Assembly (NCBI GenBank): GCA_905204385.1
Contig: CAJKZL010000203.1
Span: forward strand, 1 to 6,216
Length of the DNA stretch: 6,216 nt
Source: an uncultured Odoribacter sp.
Lineage (GTDB): Bacteria; Bacteroidota; Bacteroidia; Bacteroidales; Marinifilaceae
Direction of reading: 5' to 3'
Of this stretch, positions 1 to 5,328 are shown piece after piece (the first letter of the stretch is position 1; each line of letters begins with the position of its first letter). Both the position numbers and the translations under genes were made by a program. The notes under the pieces are model-generated. The model did no database searches. It worked only from the letters and a program-made list of their open reading frames with translations, and had not been told where the DNA came from.

Positions 1-790
1 GGCACATATAGGGCGGGGCGTCGAAGTTCATTTCGTGCGCGATGTCCTTGATGGTCATGTCGGTATGTGTCAGATAGGTTTTGATTTCATTGATCACCTG
101 TTCGGTGATAATCTCCTTTGGAGTTTGCTGCATGGTTTTGTCGGTGATCTTGTAGAGATAGTCGGTCGTGATGCACATTTTTTCAGCGTAAAACTTTACC
201 TCGCGGTTTTGATGGCAATGTTTGGACAGCAGGGAATAGAACTTTCCCAGCAAGGTCCAGGCCCGGTTTTTCCTGGTTCGTTTTATCGAAGAGGGATCGC
301 TGCGTCTTAACTCACTGTCCACGGCCATAAACAGGTTGTATAGGCTGCTGCTCAGAATGTTCAGACGGTATTCCGGGGTGCATTCTCCGACGACCCATTT
401 TATTTGCCCGAACCAATGAAACAGGAGTTCATATTGTTTATCGTTCAGGCTGAGGATGGGATTGTCGTAGATAAATTCCCAGAAGGAGATAGAGGTTATT
501 TTATAAAAAGCCTCCTGAACGGCCTCTTCGGGGAGTGATACATAGATCAATGAAAAGGTGGAAGAAGTTTGCACCGGTACAAAGAAAATATCCGAGAACA
601 TAAGGGCTATATCTCCTTTTTTCAGGATTTGTTTTTTGAAATTGATGGTTACAACCGAGCGTCCCTCCGTGCATAAGAGGAGGGTGCATGCATTCATAAA
701 CAGCGGTTTTCCCAGTCCTTGTTTAAGGTCGGTTCGGGCGGCTGCATATTCGGTTCCTTTCGGGCATAACAGATCGTCGAGAATGGCCAT
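1..790 (-). CDS. AraC-family transcriptional regulator (C-terminus cut by window edge)
   Basis: The minus strand is open from the ATG at 790-788 to the left edge, giving 263 codons with no stop. Residues 1 to about 170 form an N-terminal sensing domain I cannot assign to a ligand. Residues about 197-263 match the AraC/XylS DNA-binding domain: a first helix-turn-helix (FYAEKMCITTDYLYKITDK, about 200-218), the linker TPKEIITEQVINEIKTYL, and the start of the second (MTIKDIAHEMNF, about 245-256). Only the end of the second helix-turn-helix and the usual tail, perhaps 25-35 residues, lie outside the window. The start is the first ATG after an in-frame stop, and a Bacteroides -7 box sits 16 bases upstream. 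It is a cytoplasmic DNA-binding protein divergently transcribed from the MATE transporter, its likely target. Family assignment is strong; the target is inference. Confidence 0.9.
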   Translation of the reverse strand, partial: MAILDDLLCPKGTEYAAARTDLKQGLGKPLFMNACTLLLCTEGRSVVTINFKKQILKKGDIALMFSDIFFVPVQTSSTFSLIYVSLPEEAVQEAFYKITSISFWEFIYDNPILSLNDKQYELLFHWFGQIKWVVGECTPEYRLNILSSSLYNLFMAVDSELRRSDPSSIKRTRKNRAWTLLGKFYSLLSKHCHQNREVKFYAEKMCITTDYLYKITDKTMQQTPKEIITEQVINEIKTYLTHTDMTIKDIAHEMNFDAPPYMC

Positions 791-805
791 GTTGCTTTTG
801 TTTAT

Positions 806-837
806 GCAAAGATAGCATCATTATGGAGATAAAAAAA
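806..837 (-). promoter_or_regulatory. Promoter of the AraC-family gene
   Basis: Read on the minus strand, TATCTTTGC at 814-806 fits the Bacteroidota -7 consensus TAnnTTTG. A T-run at 837-831 lies about 19 bases upstream, where the TTTG-type -33 element should be, but this match is only partial. The predicted transcript start leaves a leader of roughly 10 bases before the ATG at 790. Confidence 0.6.
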
Positions 838-856
838 CGGTATATGTATTGAAAAG

Positions 857-882
857 TACCCATTTCATCCGGCATTCTACCC
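857..882. promoter_or_regulatory. Candidate AraC-type operator: TACCC direct repeat, 21 bp apart
   Basis: TACCC occurs at 857-861 and again at 878-882, a spacing of exactly 21 bp or two helical turns. AraC-family proteins commonly bind direct half-sites spaced this way. The repeat lies between the two divergent promoters, just upstream of where the MATE -33 region would be. The identical core is only five bases, so chance is a real alternative. Confidence 0.25.
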
Positions 883-904
883 TGAATTAACTATTTATAT
901 ACTA

Positions 905-913
905 TATCTTTGC
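905..913 (+). promoter_or_regulatory. Promoter (-7 box) of the MATE gene
   Basis: TATCTTTGC matches the Bacteroidota -7 consensus TAnnTTTG and is the same 9-mer used by the divergent AraC gene. No convincing TTTG -33 box is present 19-21 bases upstream, which would fit a promoter needing an activator. The predicted leader is about 12-14 bases, with an A/T-rich stretch but no Shine-Dalgarno before the ATG at 932. Confidence 0.6.
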
Positions 914-931
914 GATCATTTTAATTATTTT

Positions 932-2305
932 ATGAAAACGTATAATTCAAGAAGTGAATTGATGCTGGCACGGGGGCGGATACGACCTCTTTTTATCCAT
1001 TATGCGGCTCCGGGAGTCGTGGCGATGTTGTTTCTGGCTTTCCAATCTATTGTCGACGGCCTGATCGTCGGCCGGCTAATCGGGGCTAATGCCTTGGCTG
1101 CCGTGAATATTGTGGCACCGACTTATGCGCTCATGTCGGCCATCGCGCTGATTATCGGCGTGGGAACACAGGCCCAGATGGGTATTTATATGGGCCGGGG
1201 TTCCTATGTAAAGGCGAAAAGCGCCTTCCGTAGCGGCCTGACCGGCATTGCGGCTTTTGCTGTGGCGTCTACCGTTTTTGTCAATGTTTTTGCGTATGAT
1301 ATTGCCGTAGCGTTGGGGGCCAACGAGACATTGCTGCCTCTTGCCGTGGGTTATATACATGGCGTCATGCCGTGGCTGGCGGGAATCGGCGGATTGTTTT
1401 TCTTCGATTATGTGCTGAAAGCACTGGGGCATCCCCGTTATGCCATGGGAATCATGGTGGGAACCATCGTTATGAATATCGTGCTGAGCCTGATATTTGT
1501 CGGCATATTGAAGATGAGTACCTTTGGAGTCGGTTTGGGCACAGGAATCAGCTTTACGGCCGGGGCGGTCGTTTACGGGGTGGCTGTGTGGCGGCAACTT
1601 CGCCGTACCGAGACTTTGAAGCATGTCCGGGGACGTTTTTCCTGGCTCAGTTTGTGGCGTATCGGCTATAACGGTTCTTCCGAGGGGCTTACGGAAATAG
1701 CGATGAGCATTTCGTTATTTCTTTTCAATATTACCCTGATGCGGTATGCGGGCGAGAAAGGAGTGGCAGCCTTTACGATTGTCAGTTACGTCCTGTTTAT
1801 CGGCACGAGTTTCCTGCTAGGCATAGCCAATGGGGTGATCCCAGTGATCAGTTACAATTTCGGTGCCCGGGCTATCCGCCGGGTGATGCGTACGGTGAGA
1901 CTGGCTGTGGGTACGAATTTCCTGATCGGAGCGGTTTCGCTGTCGGTTCTCCAGCTGACGGGAGGTGCCATTGTCCGGCTCTTTATCGATCCGGCGGAAA
2001 CGCAGGTCATCGGGCTAGCCATGCGCGGTGCGCAATTGCTTTCGTTGGCTTTTTTGTTCAATGGATTCAATATATTCGCCGCAAGTTTTTTCACGGCCAT
2101 CGACAAGGCGGGTCTGTCGCTCGTCGTGGCTTCGTTGCGCGGTCTGATTCTGCTTGTTGCCGGATTGCTGACATTGCCCCATTGGTGGGGAGTGGACGGT
2201 ATTTGGCTGACCGTGGTGCTGACGGAGGCGCTGACTTCTGCCGTAGCCGCGGTGCTGGTGCGCAGGGAGTTCAAAAGATTCCGTAAAATGAAATCGGAGG
2301 GGTGA
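932..2305 (+). CDS. MATE-family multidrug/cation efflux transporter
   Basis: This is a complete 457-residue inner-membrane protein, the usual size for a MATE antiporter, which exports drugs or other organic cations in exchange for Na+ or H+. It is almost wholly hydrophobic, consistent with 12 membrane segments in two related halves. The first half contains a typical MATE stretch (VDGLIVGRLIGANALAAVNI, residues 41-60) followed by GVGTQAQMGIYMGRGS. The second half repeats that pattern at about 278-320 (GVAAFTIVSY, then GIANGVIPVISYNFGARAIR). ALGHPRYAM at about 164-172 is also characteristic. The tail is basic (RREFKRFRKM), as expected for the cytoplasmic side. The first ATG was chosen because it lies 19 bases after a -7 box; Met-11 is a possible alternative. 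The substrate is unknown. The divergent AraC-type gene is the probable regulator. Confidence 0.93.
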   Translation: MKTYNSRSELMLARGRIRPLFIHYAAPGVVAMLFLAFQSIVDGLIVGRLIGANALAAVNIVAPTYALMSAIALIIGVGTQAQMGIYMGRGSYVKAKSAFRSGLTGIAAFAVASTVFVNVFAYDIAVALGANETLLPLAVGYIHGVMPWLAGIGGLFFFDYVLKALGHPRYAMGIMVGTIVMNIVLSLIFVGILKMSTFGVGLGTGISFTAGAVVYGVAVWRQLRRTETLKHVRGRFSWLSLWRIGYNGSSEGLTEIAMSISLFLFNITLMRYAGEKGVAAFTIVSYVLFIGTSFLLGIANGVIPVISYNFGARAIRRVMRTVRLAVGTNFLIGAVSLSVLQLTGGAIVRLFIDPAETQVIGLAMRGAQLLSLAFLFNGFNIFAASFFTAIDKAGLSLVVASLRGLILLVAGLLTLPHWWGVDGIWLTVVLTEALTSAVAAVLVRREFKRFRKMKSEG

Positions 2306-2306
2306 A

Positions 2307-2489
2307 GGCGGCGCTGTAAATTTTTATGGTTATCAATGCCATTCGGCAGATGTGGACTTTTGGGTAGATACGACTTCTGAAAATCTGCTTGCTTTGCGGG
2401 ATACGCTGAATGCGATAGGGTATGAGATTGCGCTCCTTACGGCAATGCGGCAAATAGCTTCGAAACTGGTGGTCAAGAGGGGTGAGTGA
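2307..2489 (+). pseudogene. Remnant of a small nucleotidyltransferase-like gene
   Basis: Immediately after the MATE stop, in a different frame, about 60 open codons read GGAVNFYGYQCHSADVDFW followed by VDTTSENLLALRDTLNAIGY. From memory this matches the core of small Bacteroidota nucleotidyltransferase-fold proteins, whose usual start is a GG(Y)AVNFYGY segment followed by DxD (here DVD) and a WxDxxxEN stretch. There is no start codon: the frame is closed by a stop overlapping the MATE 3' end, and the normal N-terminal 20-25 residues before the GG motif are absent. The frame ends at TGA 2487-2489 with an unrecognised tail, far short of a full domain. I read this as a degraded fragment left beside the MATE gene, not a functional gene. 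Family identity rests on motif recall, not an alignment. Confidence 0.5.
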
Positions 2490-2603
2490 TATGCGCAACT
2501 GAATAGCAGGATGTTGGAAGGGATTATCGTTCCTTGAAGCTCATGGAGGATAATATTGATAAGTGTGTGCTGAGAAAACATTGCCCCCGTCCCTTTGTCT
2601 CAA
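2490..2603. other. Non-coding stretch between the gene remnant and the tRNA terminator
   Basis: Short open frames exist here (for example a roughly 35-codon frame after a stop near 2507), but none has a credible start or a recognisable product. It may be further decayed sequence of the neighbouring nucleotidyltransferase remnant. No T-tailed plus-strand terminator for the MATE gene was found. Confidence 0.4.
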
Positions 2604-2638
2604 GATAAAAAAAGGTAGTCACTTTCGTAACTACCTTT
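2604..2638 (-). terminator. Intrinsic terminator of the tRNA-Tyr/tRNA-Gly operon
   Basis: On the minus strand, AAAGGTAGT (2638-2630) pairs with ACTACCTTT (2619-2611) around a 10-base loop, and the stem runs straight into further Ts (2610-2607). It begins 8 bases after the tRNA-Gly 3' end, the right place to end the tRNA transcript. The same hairpin could slow convergent MATE transcripts, but there is no T-run on that side. Confidence 0.85.
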
Positions 2639-2645
2639 GATTGAG

Positions 2646-2718
2646 AGCGGAAAACGGGACTCAAACCCGCGACCCCCAGCTTGGAAGGCTAGTGCTCTAT
2701 CGACTGAGCTATTTCCGC
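2646..2718 (-). tRNA. tRNA-Gly, anticodon UCC
   Basis: The minus strand folds as a 73-base cloverleaf. The acceptor stem GCGGAAA/TTTCCGC is perfect, the D-stem is GCTC/GAGC, and the anticodon stem CTAGC/GCTGG (one G-U pair) carries the loop CTTCCAA. The anticodon UCC (2685-2683) reads glycine GGA codons. The T-stem is GCGGG/CCCGT with loop TTTGAGT, so U replaces the usual C at position 56. The discriminator base is U and CCA is not encoded. It is second in the operon, 122 bases downstream of tRNA-Tyr. Confidence 0.96.
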
Positions 2719-2739
2719 ATGATGCACATTCCTCACGCG

Positions 2740-2817
2740 CTGGATGGACTCGCTACGCTCGCCGATCCGGGAGGACTTTCCCTGCTGAATGGCTTCACTT
2801 TGTTCAGCGATCCGACA
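2740..2817. repeat. Two-unit imperfect 45-bp-period tandem repeat in the tRNA spacer
   Basis: The segments at 2740-2772 and 2785-2817 align without gaps at 22 of 33 bases; both begin CTGRATGG and end with GATCCG. Each unit can form a small hairpin (GCTGAA/TTCAGC in one; an imperfect CTGGAT/ATCCGG in the other). The block fills the unusually long 122-base spacer between tRNA-Tyr and tRNA-Gly and would be removed during tRNA processing. On the plus strand both units also read as a related 11-residue peptide in the same frame, but no gene is supported there. Confidence 0.5.
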
Positions 2818-2840
2818 GGGGAGGCGCAATTTAAAATTTG

Positions 2841-2922
2841 TGGGCAGTGATGGATTCGAACCACCGAAGGCTACGCCAGCTGAGTTACAGTCAGCCCCAT
2901 TTGGCCACTCTGGTAACTGCCC
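2841..2922 (-). tRNA. tRNA-Tyr, anticodon GUA
   Basis: This 82-base class II tRNA lies on the minus strand. The acceptor stem GGGCAGT/ACTGCCC is perfect, the D-stem is short (CCA/TGG), and the anticodon stem GCTGA/TCAGC closes loop CTGTAAC with anticodon GUA (2888-2886). A long variable arm (GGC-GTA-GCC) is present, as bacterial tRNA-Tyr requires. The T-loop is TTCGAAT, the discriminator is A, and CCA is not encoded. It is the first gene of the operon. Confidence 0.97.
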
Positions 2923-2955
2923 ATACTTTTAAGAACTCTTCTTGTTTTGCGGGTA

Positions 2956-2986
2956 CAAATATAAGGCTTTCCGATAGCATTGCAAA
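2956..2986 (-). promoter_or_regulatory. Promoter of the tRNA operon
   Basis: On the minus strand TTTG (2986-2983), a 19-base spacer and TATATTTG (2963-2956) match the Bacteroidota housekeeping consensus TTTG-N19-21-TAnnTTTG exactly. Transcription should start near 2948, about 25 bases before the mature tRNA-Tyr 5' end. Confidence 0.85.
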
Positions 2987-3076
2987 TTTTTCGGGAGGTA
3001 AATATTCAATTTTTTTGAATCTTCTTTAATGATTCAGGTCTATAGATTGATTTTATGGTTATTGAAGGAAAACAAT

Positions 3077-3084
3077 TATTTTTG
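3077..3084 (+). promoter_or_regulatory. Candidate -7 box for the ECF sigma factor gene
   Basis: TATTTTTG fits TAnnTTTG and ends 8 bases before the ATG at 3093. No clear TTTG -33 box is visible 19-21 bases upstream (that position reads TTTTATGG). If used, the mRNA would have at most a few bases before the start codon. The region is A/T-rich, so a chance match is possible. Confidence 0.4.
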
Positions 3085-3092
3085 TTGCTGCA

Positions 3093-3635
3093 ATGGGTGT
3101 AGTGATAAGAACGAATCCGGAATTTAATAAATTCTATTATGAATTTTTTCCTGCGGTATATAATCTGATCAAGAAATATACCGGAGAATCTGAATTGGCC
3201 AGGGATTTGACCCAGGAAGCATTCGTAAAGATGTATGAATGTAAGGAGGAATTCGATACTTTTGAAAATGCCAAAGCATTTTTGTATACGGTAGTCCGTC
3301 ATCTTTATTATAACCATTGTAAGCATCAAAAAGTACAAGATAAGCTCCGGCTTTTCGTGCATGAAAATGGAGAAGAGCAGGACAATTATTTAAGGGAAGT
3401 TACTTTTCAGGAAACGGTCCGCATTCTTTATCAGTCTATAGACCGGCTTCCTCCACAAAGTAGAAAAATTATATTGTTGAATCTTCAGGGAAAAAATAAT
3501 CAGGAGGTGGCCGAAGAACTTCATATATCCGTTAATACCGTAAAAAGTTTGAAGAAAAGTGCTTATCAGACTTTGCGGAAAATGATCGGTGACGATTATG
3601 TATGGCTTCTCATTTTTCTGACCTTGCAGAGTTAG
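3093..3635 (+). CDS. ECF-type RNA polymerase sigma factor, FecI-like
   Basis: This is a complete 180-residue cytoplasmic sigma factor of the usual ECF length. Region 2 spans about residues 14-80, with the core-binding signature ARDLTQEAFVKMYE (36-49) and the -10-recognition part (AFLYTVVRHLYYNHCKHQK, 62-80). A linker follows, then region 4 at about 110-164 with a helix-turn-helix (NQEVAEELHISVNTVKSLKK) that reads the -35 element. The hydrophobic tail YVWLLIFLTLQS is common in Bacteroidota members. The first ATG was chosen because the next in-frame Met falls inside region 2. A FecR-like gene follows after 122 bases and then a SusC receptor, so the protein most likely directs transcription of that system and is held inactive by the FecR protein. 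Confidence 0.95.
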   Translation: MGVVIRTNPEFNKFYYEFFPAVYNLIKKYTGESELARDLTQEAFVKMYECKEEFDTFENAKAFLYTVVRHLYYNHCKHQKVQDKLRLFVHENGEEQDNYLREVTFQETVRILYQSIDRLPPQSRKIILLNLQGKNNQEVAEELHISVNTVKSLKKSAYQTLRKMIGDDYVWLLIFLTLQS

Positions 3636-3683
3636 TTTGCTTGAATTTTGACACGGGGTTTTGTCCATTACAGTATTTTAGTT

Positions 3684-3743
3684 GTGGCTAAAAAAAATTT
3701 ACCTGCGGCACACCCACTTTTTATTTTTGGTTGTCTTAGATGA
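3684..3743 (+). promoter_or_regulatory. Candidate promoter of fecR, possibly ECF-sigma dependent
   Basis: Upstream of fecR there is an A-run (3690-3697), a C/G-rich stretch (CCTGCGGCACACCC, 3702-3715) and GTTGTCTTAG (3730-3739), ending 18 bases before the ATG. From memory, fecR genes of Bacteroidota often follow this A-run, G/C patch and GTCTTA order, suggesting recognition by the cognate ECF sigma. A housekeeping-type box, TATTTTTG at 3722-3729, overlaps it, so either or both may work. An upstream ATG at 3740 meets a stop after two codons and is not the gene start. Confidence 0.45.
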
Positions 3744-3757
3744 AAAGATGATCGAAA

Positions 3758-4948
3758 ATGGACCTGAAGAAATTGCTTCATATCTCACGTACCGATAAAC
3801 AATTGGCTGAACGTTTAGAGATTGCCGAAACGTTTGCCCGGGTCTTGTCGGAAACGGCTACGGAAAAAGAAAAATTAAAGCTTGAAAAATGGGTGGAGCA
3901 AGCGTCTGACCGTACGGAGGAATTGAAGCGAATCCGGATAGAGTTGCGGGATCAGGCGATGGAATCTCCGGACATGGAAAAAATGTGGAAAGAATTTCAA
4001 AGTCGTTTGTCCCGCCAAAGAGGGTGGGGCAAATCTGTTTTACGCTATGCTGCTATTTTGGTATTCCCTTTGTGCATAGCCACCTGGATGTATTTTGAAT
4101 TCCGGACGGTTGCTCCGGCTCCAGTGACTGAATTTTCCGCAAATGTCACACCGGGAAAGTATAAAGCCCGGTTAATTTTAGGGGATGGTCGGAAAGTGAA
4201 CATTACTAAGGAGACGGAAATAAATATTCAGGATAAAAGTGGTGTCCGTATATCTTCTAGCGGAAATATACTTCAATATAATGTTCCGGTCGATTCTGCT
4301 GTGCAGAACGTTTCCCCATATAATACACTTACCGTTCCGGTGGGTGGTGAATTTACTATACAGCTTTCGGACGGTACGAAAGTTTGGCTGAATGCGGGGT
4401 CCAAATTGAAATATCCCGTTGTATTTCAGGGTGATCAGCGGAAGGTAGAGATGGAGGGGGAGGGATATTTCGAGGTGAAAAAAAATGAACAGATGCCATT
4501 TATCGTACAGGTTAACGATATATCGGTCCGGGTGTTAGGGACGGCTTTTAATGTTTCGTCTTATCATCGACAAACGGTTACAACCTTGATATCGGGGAAA
4601 GTATGTTTGATGAAAGGTGAACAACGCGTTGTGTTGCAACCGGGGGAGCAAGCAATCGCCGTTGCAGAAACTTCGGGGTTCGATATCCGCAAGGTGAATG
4701 CCCGGAATTATGCTTTATGGAAGAATGGAATTTTTTGGTTTGAAAACGAAGACCTGAATACTATTTTGGAAAATTTGGCCCGTTGGTATGATGTAGAGAT
4801 TTTCTATGCCGAGCCCGAATTGAAGAAATTACGGTTTTCGGTGGAAATGAAACGGTATGAGAGCATTGAAACTGTTTTACGGAAAATAGAATATACCCGG
4901 AAAGTCCGGTTTATGTTCAGAGACAGAACGGTTTGTGTCGGAAAATAA
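3758..4948 (+). CDS. FecR-like anti-sigma factor, membrane-anchored
   Basis: This complete 396-residue protein has the normal Bacteroidota FecR layout. A cytoplasmic N-terminal region (about 1-90, charged and helical) would bind the sigma factor. One membrane segment follows (about 95-113, AAILVFPLCIATWMYFEF), and the rest is periplasmic. The FecR domain covers about 188-285, with the characteristic VPVGGEFTIQLSDGTKVWLN (193-212), the GEGYFEV motif (234-240) and VLGTAFNV (259-266). A DUF4974-like C-terminal domain covers about 322-392 (FENEDLNTILENLARWYDVE), expected to contact the receptor STN domain. It carries the external signal from the SusC-type receptor to the ECF sigma encoded just upstream. 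The start is the first ATG compatible with this frame; the ribosome site is weak. The TAA stop lies inside the terminal repeat of the following repeat element. Confidence 0.95.
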   Translation: MDLKKLLHISRTDKQLAERLEIAETFARVLSETATEKEKLKLEKWVEQASDRTEELKRIRIELRDQAMESPDMEKMWKEFQSRLSRQRGWGKSVLRYAAILVFPLCIATWMYFEFRTVAPAPVTEFSANVTPGKYKARLILGDGRKVNITKETEINIQDKSGVRISSSGNILQYNVPVDSAVQNVSPYNTLTVPVGGEFTIQLSDGTKVWLNAGSKLKYPVVFQGDQRKVEMEGEGYFEVKKNEQMPFIVQVNDISVRVLGTAFNVSSYHRQTVTTLISGKVCLMKGEQRVVLQPGEQAIAVAETSGFDIRKVNARNYALWKNGIFWFENEDLNTILENLARWYDVEIFYAEPELKKLRFSVEMKRYESIETVLRKIEYTRKVRFMFRDRTVCVGK

Positions 4949-4956
4949 ACGTCCGA

Positions 4957-4984
4957 TTAATTTTGGAATAATTTCCAAAATTAA
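4957..4984. repeat. 12-bp perfect inverted repeat after the fecR stop
   Basis: TTAATTTTGGAA (4957-4968) and TTCCAAAATTAA (4973-4984) are perfect reverse complements around TAAT. The hairpin starts 9 bases after the fecR stop, but no T-run follows, so it is not a standard intrinsic terminator. It may stabilise the 3' end of the sigma-fecR transcript or be part of the repeat element. Confidence 0.6.
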
Positions 4985-5188
4985 ATTAACGATGAGTGAC
5001 CTTCGGTCACTTAATGAGCGATGAACGATTATAGACCCTCGGCAGGGCGCTTTATAATCGGAACCAATGGTTCAGGTCGGCCGTTAAAAAGCGTCCAGAG
5101 AGATAATTATCGCTTATCATTCATCCTTTATCATTACTTTAAATTTTCATTCATCGTTACTTAGGACCGAAGGTCCTCATCGTTACTT

Positions 5189-5234
5189 ACGTCCGATAAT
5201 TTTTGGCCGATTTCGGCCAAAAATTATCGGACGT
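5189..5234. repeat. 46-bp palindrome (22-bp perfect arms, TT centre)
   Basis: Arm 5189-5210 (begins ACGTCCGATAATTTTTGG) is the exact reverse complement of 5213-5234. It forms the right end of the repeat element and would make a very stable hairpin or cruciform. No T-run follows in either direction, which argues against a simple terminator. Confidence 0.75.
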
Positions 5235-5243
5235 TTATTATGG

Positions 5244-5277
5244 AAAAAAGACAGATAATGTGTGGGCATTATCTGTC
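5244..5277 (-). terminator. Intrinsic-terminator-like hairpin on the strand opposite susC
   Basis: GACAGATAATG (5250-5260) and CATTATCTGTC (5267-5277) are perfect 11-bp arms around a 6-base loop. On the minus strand the stem is followed directly by six Ts (5249-5244), a textbook terminator. On the plus strand no T-run follows. It would stop antisense RNA coming out of susC; alternatively it is a hairpin or operator in the susC upstream region. Confidence 0.5.
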
Positions 5278-5291
5278 CGGTATACATTCAA

Positions 5292-5301
5292 TCTTAAATA
5301 A
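5292..5301 (+). promoter_or_regulatory. Candidate ECF -10-like box upstream of susC
   Basis: TCTTAAATAA matches TCTTAGATGA upstream of fecR (3734-3743) at 8 of 10 bases and lies 27 bases before the susC ATG. A shared box would fit both genes being served by the same ECF sigma. The A/T-rich composition weakens the case, and no matching -35 element was identified. Confidence 0.3.
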
Positions 5302-5328
5302 CTAAATGTAAAACTCAATTACAAATTT

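Larger units (their letters stand above)
4944..5239. repeat. MITE/REP-like inverted-symmetric repeat element between fecR and susC
   Basis: The ends are inverted copies: AATAAACGTCCGAT plus nine further bases at 4944-4966 match the reverse complement of 5217-5239 at 21 of 23 positions. Inside, 4988-5025 and 5150-5184 are also imperfect inverted copies sharing AACGATGAG, GACCTTCGGTC and CGATGAA. Local hairpins are at 4957-4984 (12-bp perfect), 4995-5011 (7-bp), 5026-5060 (8-bp outer, 4-bp inner), 5061-5073, 5102-5111, 5163-5177 and 5189-5234. The stretch 5113-5160 holds degenerate TTATCATTCATC/TTTATCATTAC-like short repeats. There is no coding frame. It resembles non-autonomous repeats, but mobility is inference; the paired GACCTTCGGTC hairpins could instead act in the RNA. 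Confidence 0.65.

Noticed and set aside
35..815. Plus-strand 91- and 85-codon frames and a minus-strand 62-codon frame at the left end
   Set aside because: All overlap the AraC-family coding sequence in other frames and show no domain; the AraC frame is open throughout with a recognisable HTH domain.
1076..1624. 182-codon minus-strand open frame inside the MATE gene
   Set aside because: It is antisense to a clear full-length MATE protein, its translation is rich in His/Gln/Ser with no recognisable domain, and it has no promoter or ribosome site.
3004..3020. ATTCAA/TTGAAT hairpin with a T-rich loop upstream of the sigma gene
   Set aside because: The stem is only 6 bp and A/T-rich with no T-tail; it is expected by chance in such sequence and lies upstream of both divergent transcripts.
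2637..3029. Three short plus-strand open frames crossing the tRNA region
   Set aside because: They run antisense through two confidently folded tRNAs; peptides such as RDSNPRPPAWK and MDSNHRRLRQLS are typical false translations of tRNA T-arms.
3645..3664. GACA/TGTC imperfect hairpin after the sigma gene as a terminator
   Set aside because: The stem is too short, the loop is large and no T-run follows; readthrough into fecR is as likely.
3006..3668. Minus-strand frames of 118 and 92 codons overlapping the ECF sigma gene
   Set aside because: They are shadows of the sigma factor frame, which shows clear region 2 and region 4 motifs; the reverse frames show none.
4988..5190. CRISPR-like array from the repeated ATGA/TCAT-rich segments
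   Set aside because: The repeated pieces are short, degenerate and arranged as inverted arms, without equal-length direct repeats or unique spacers.
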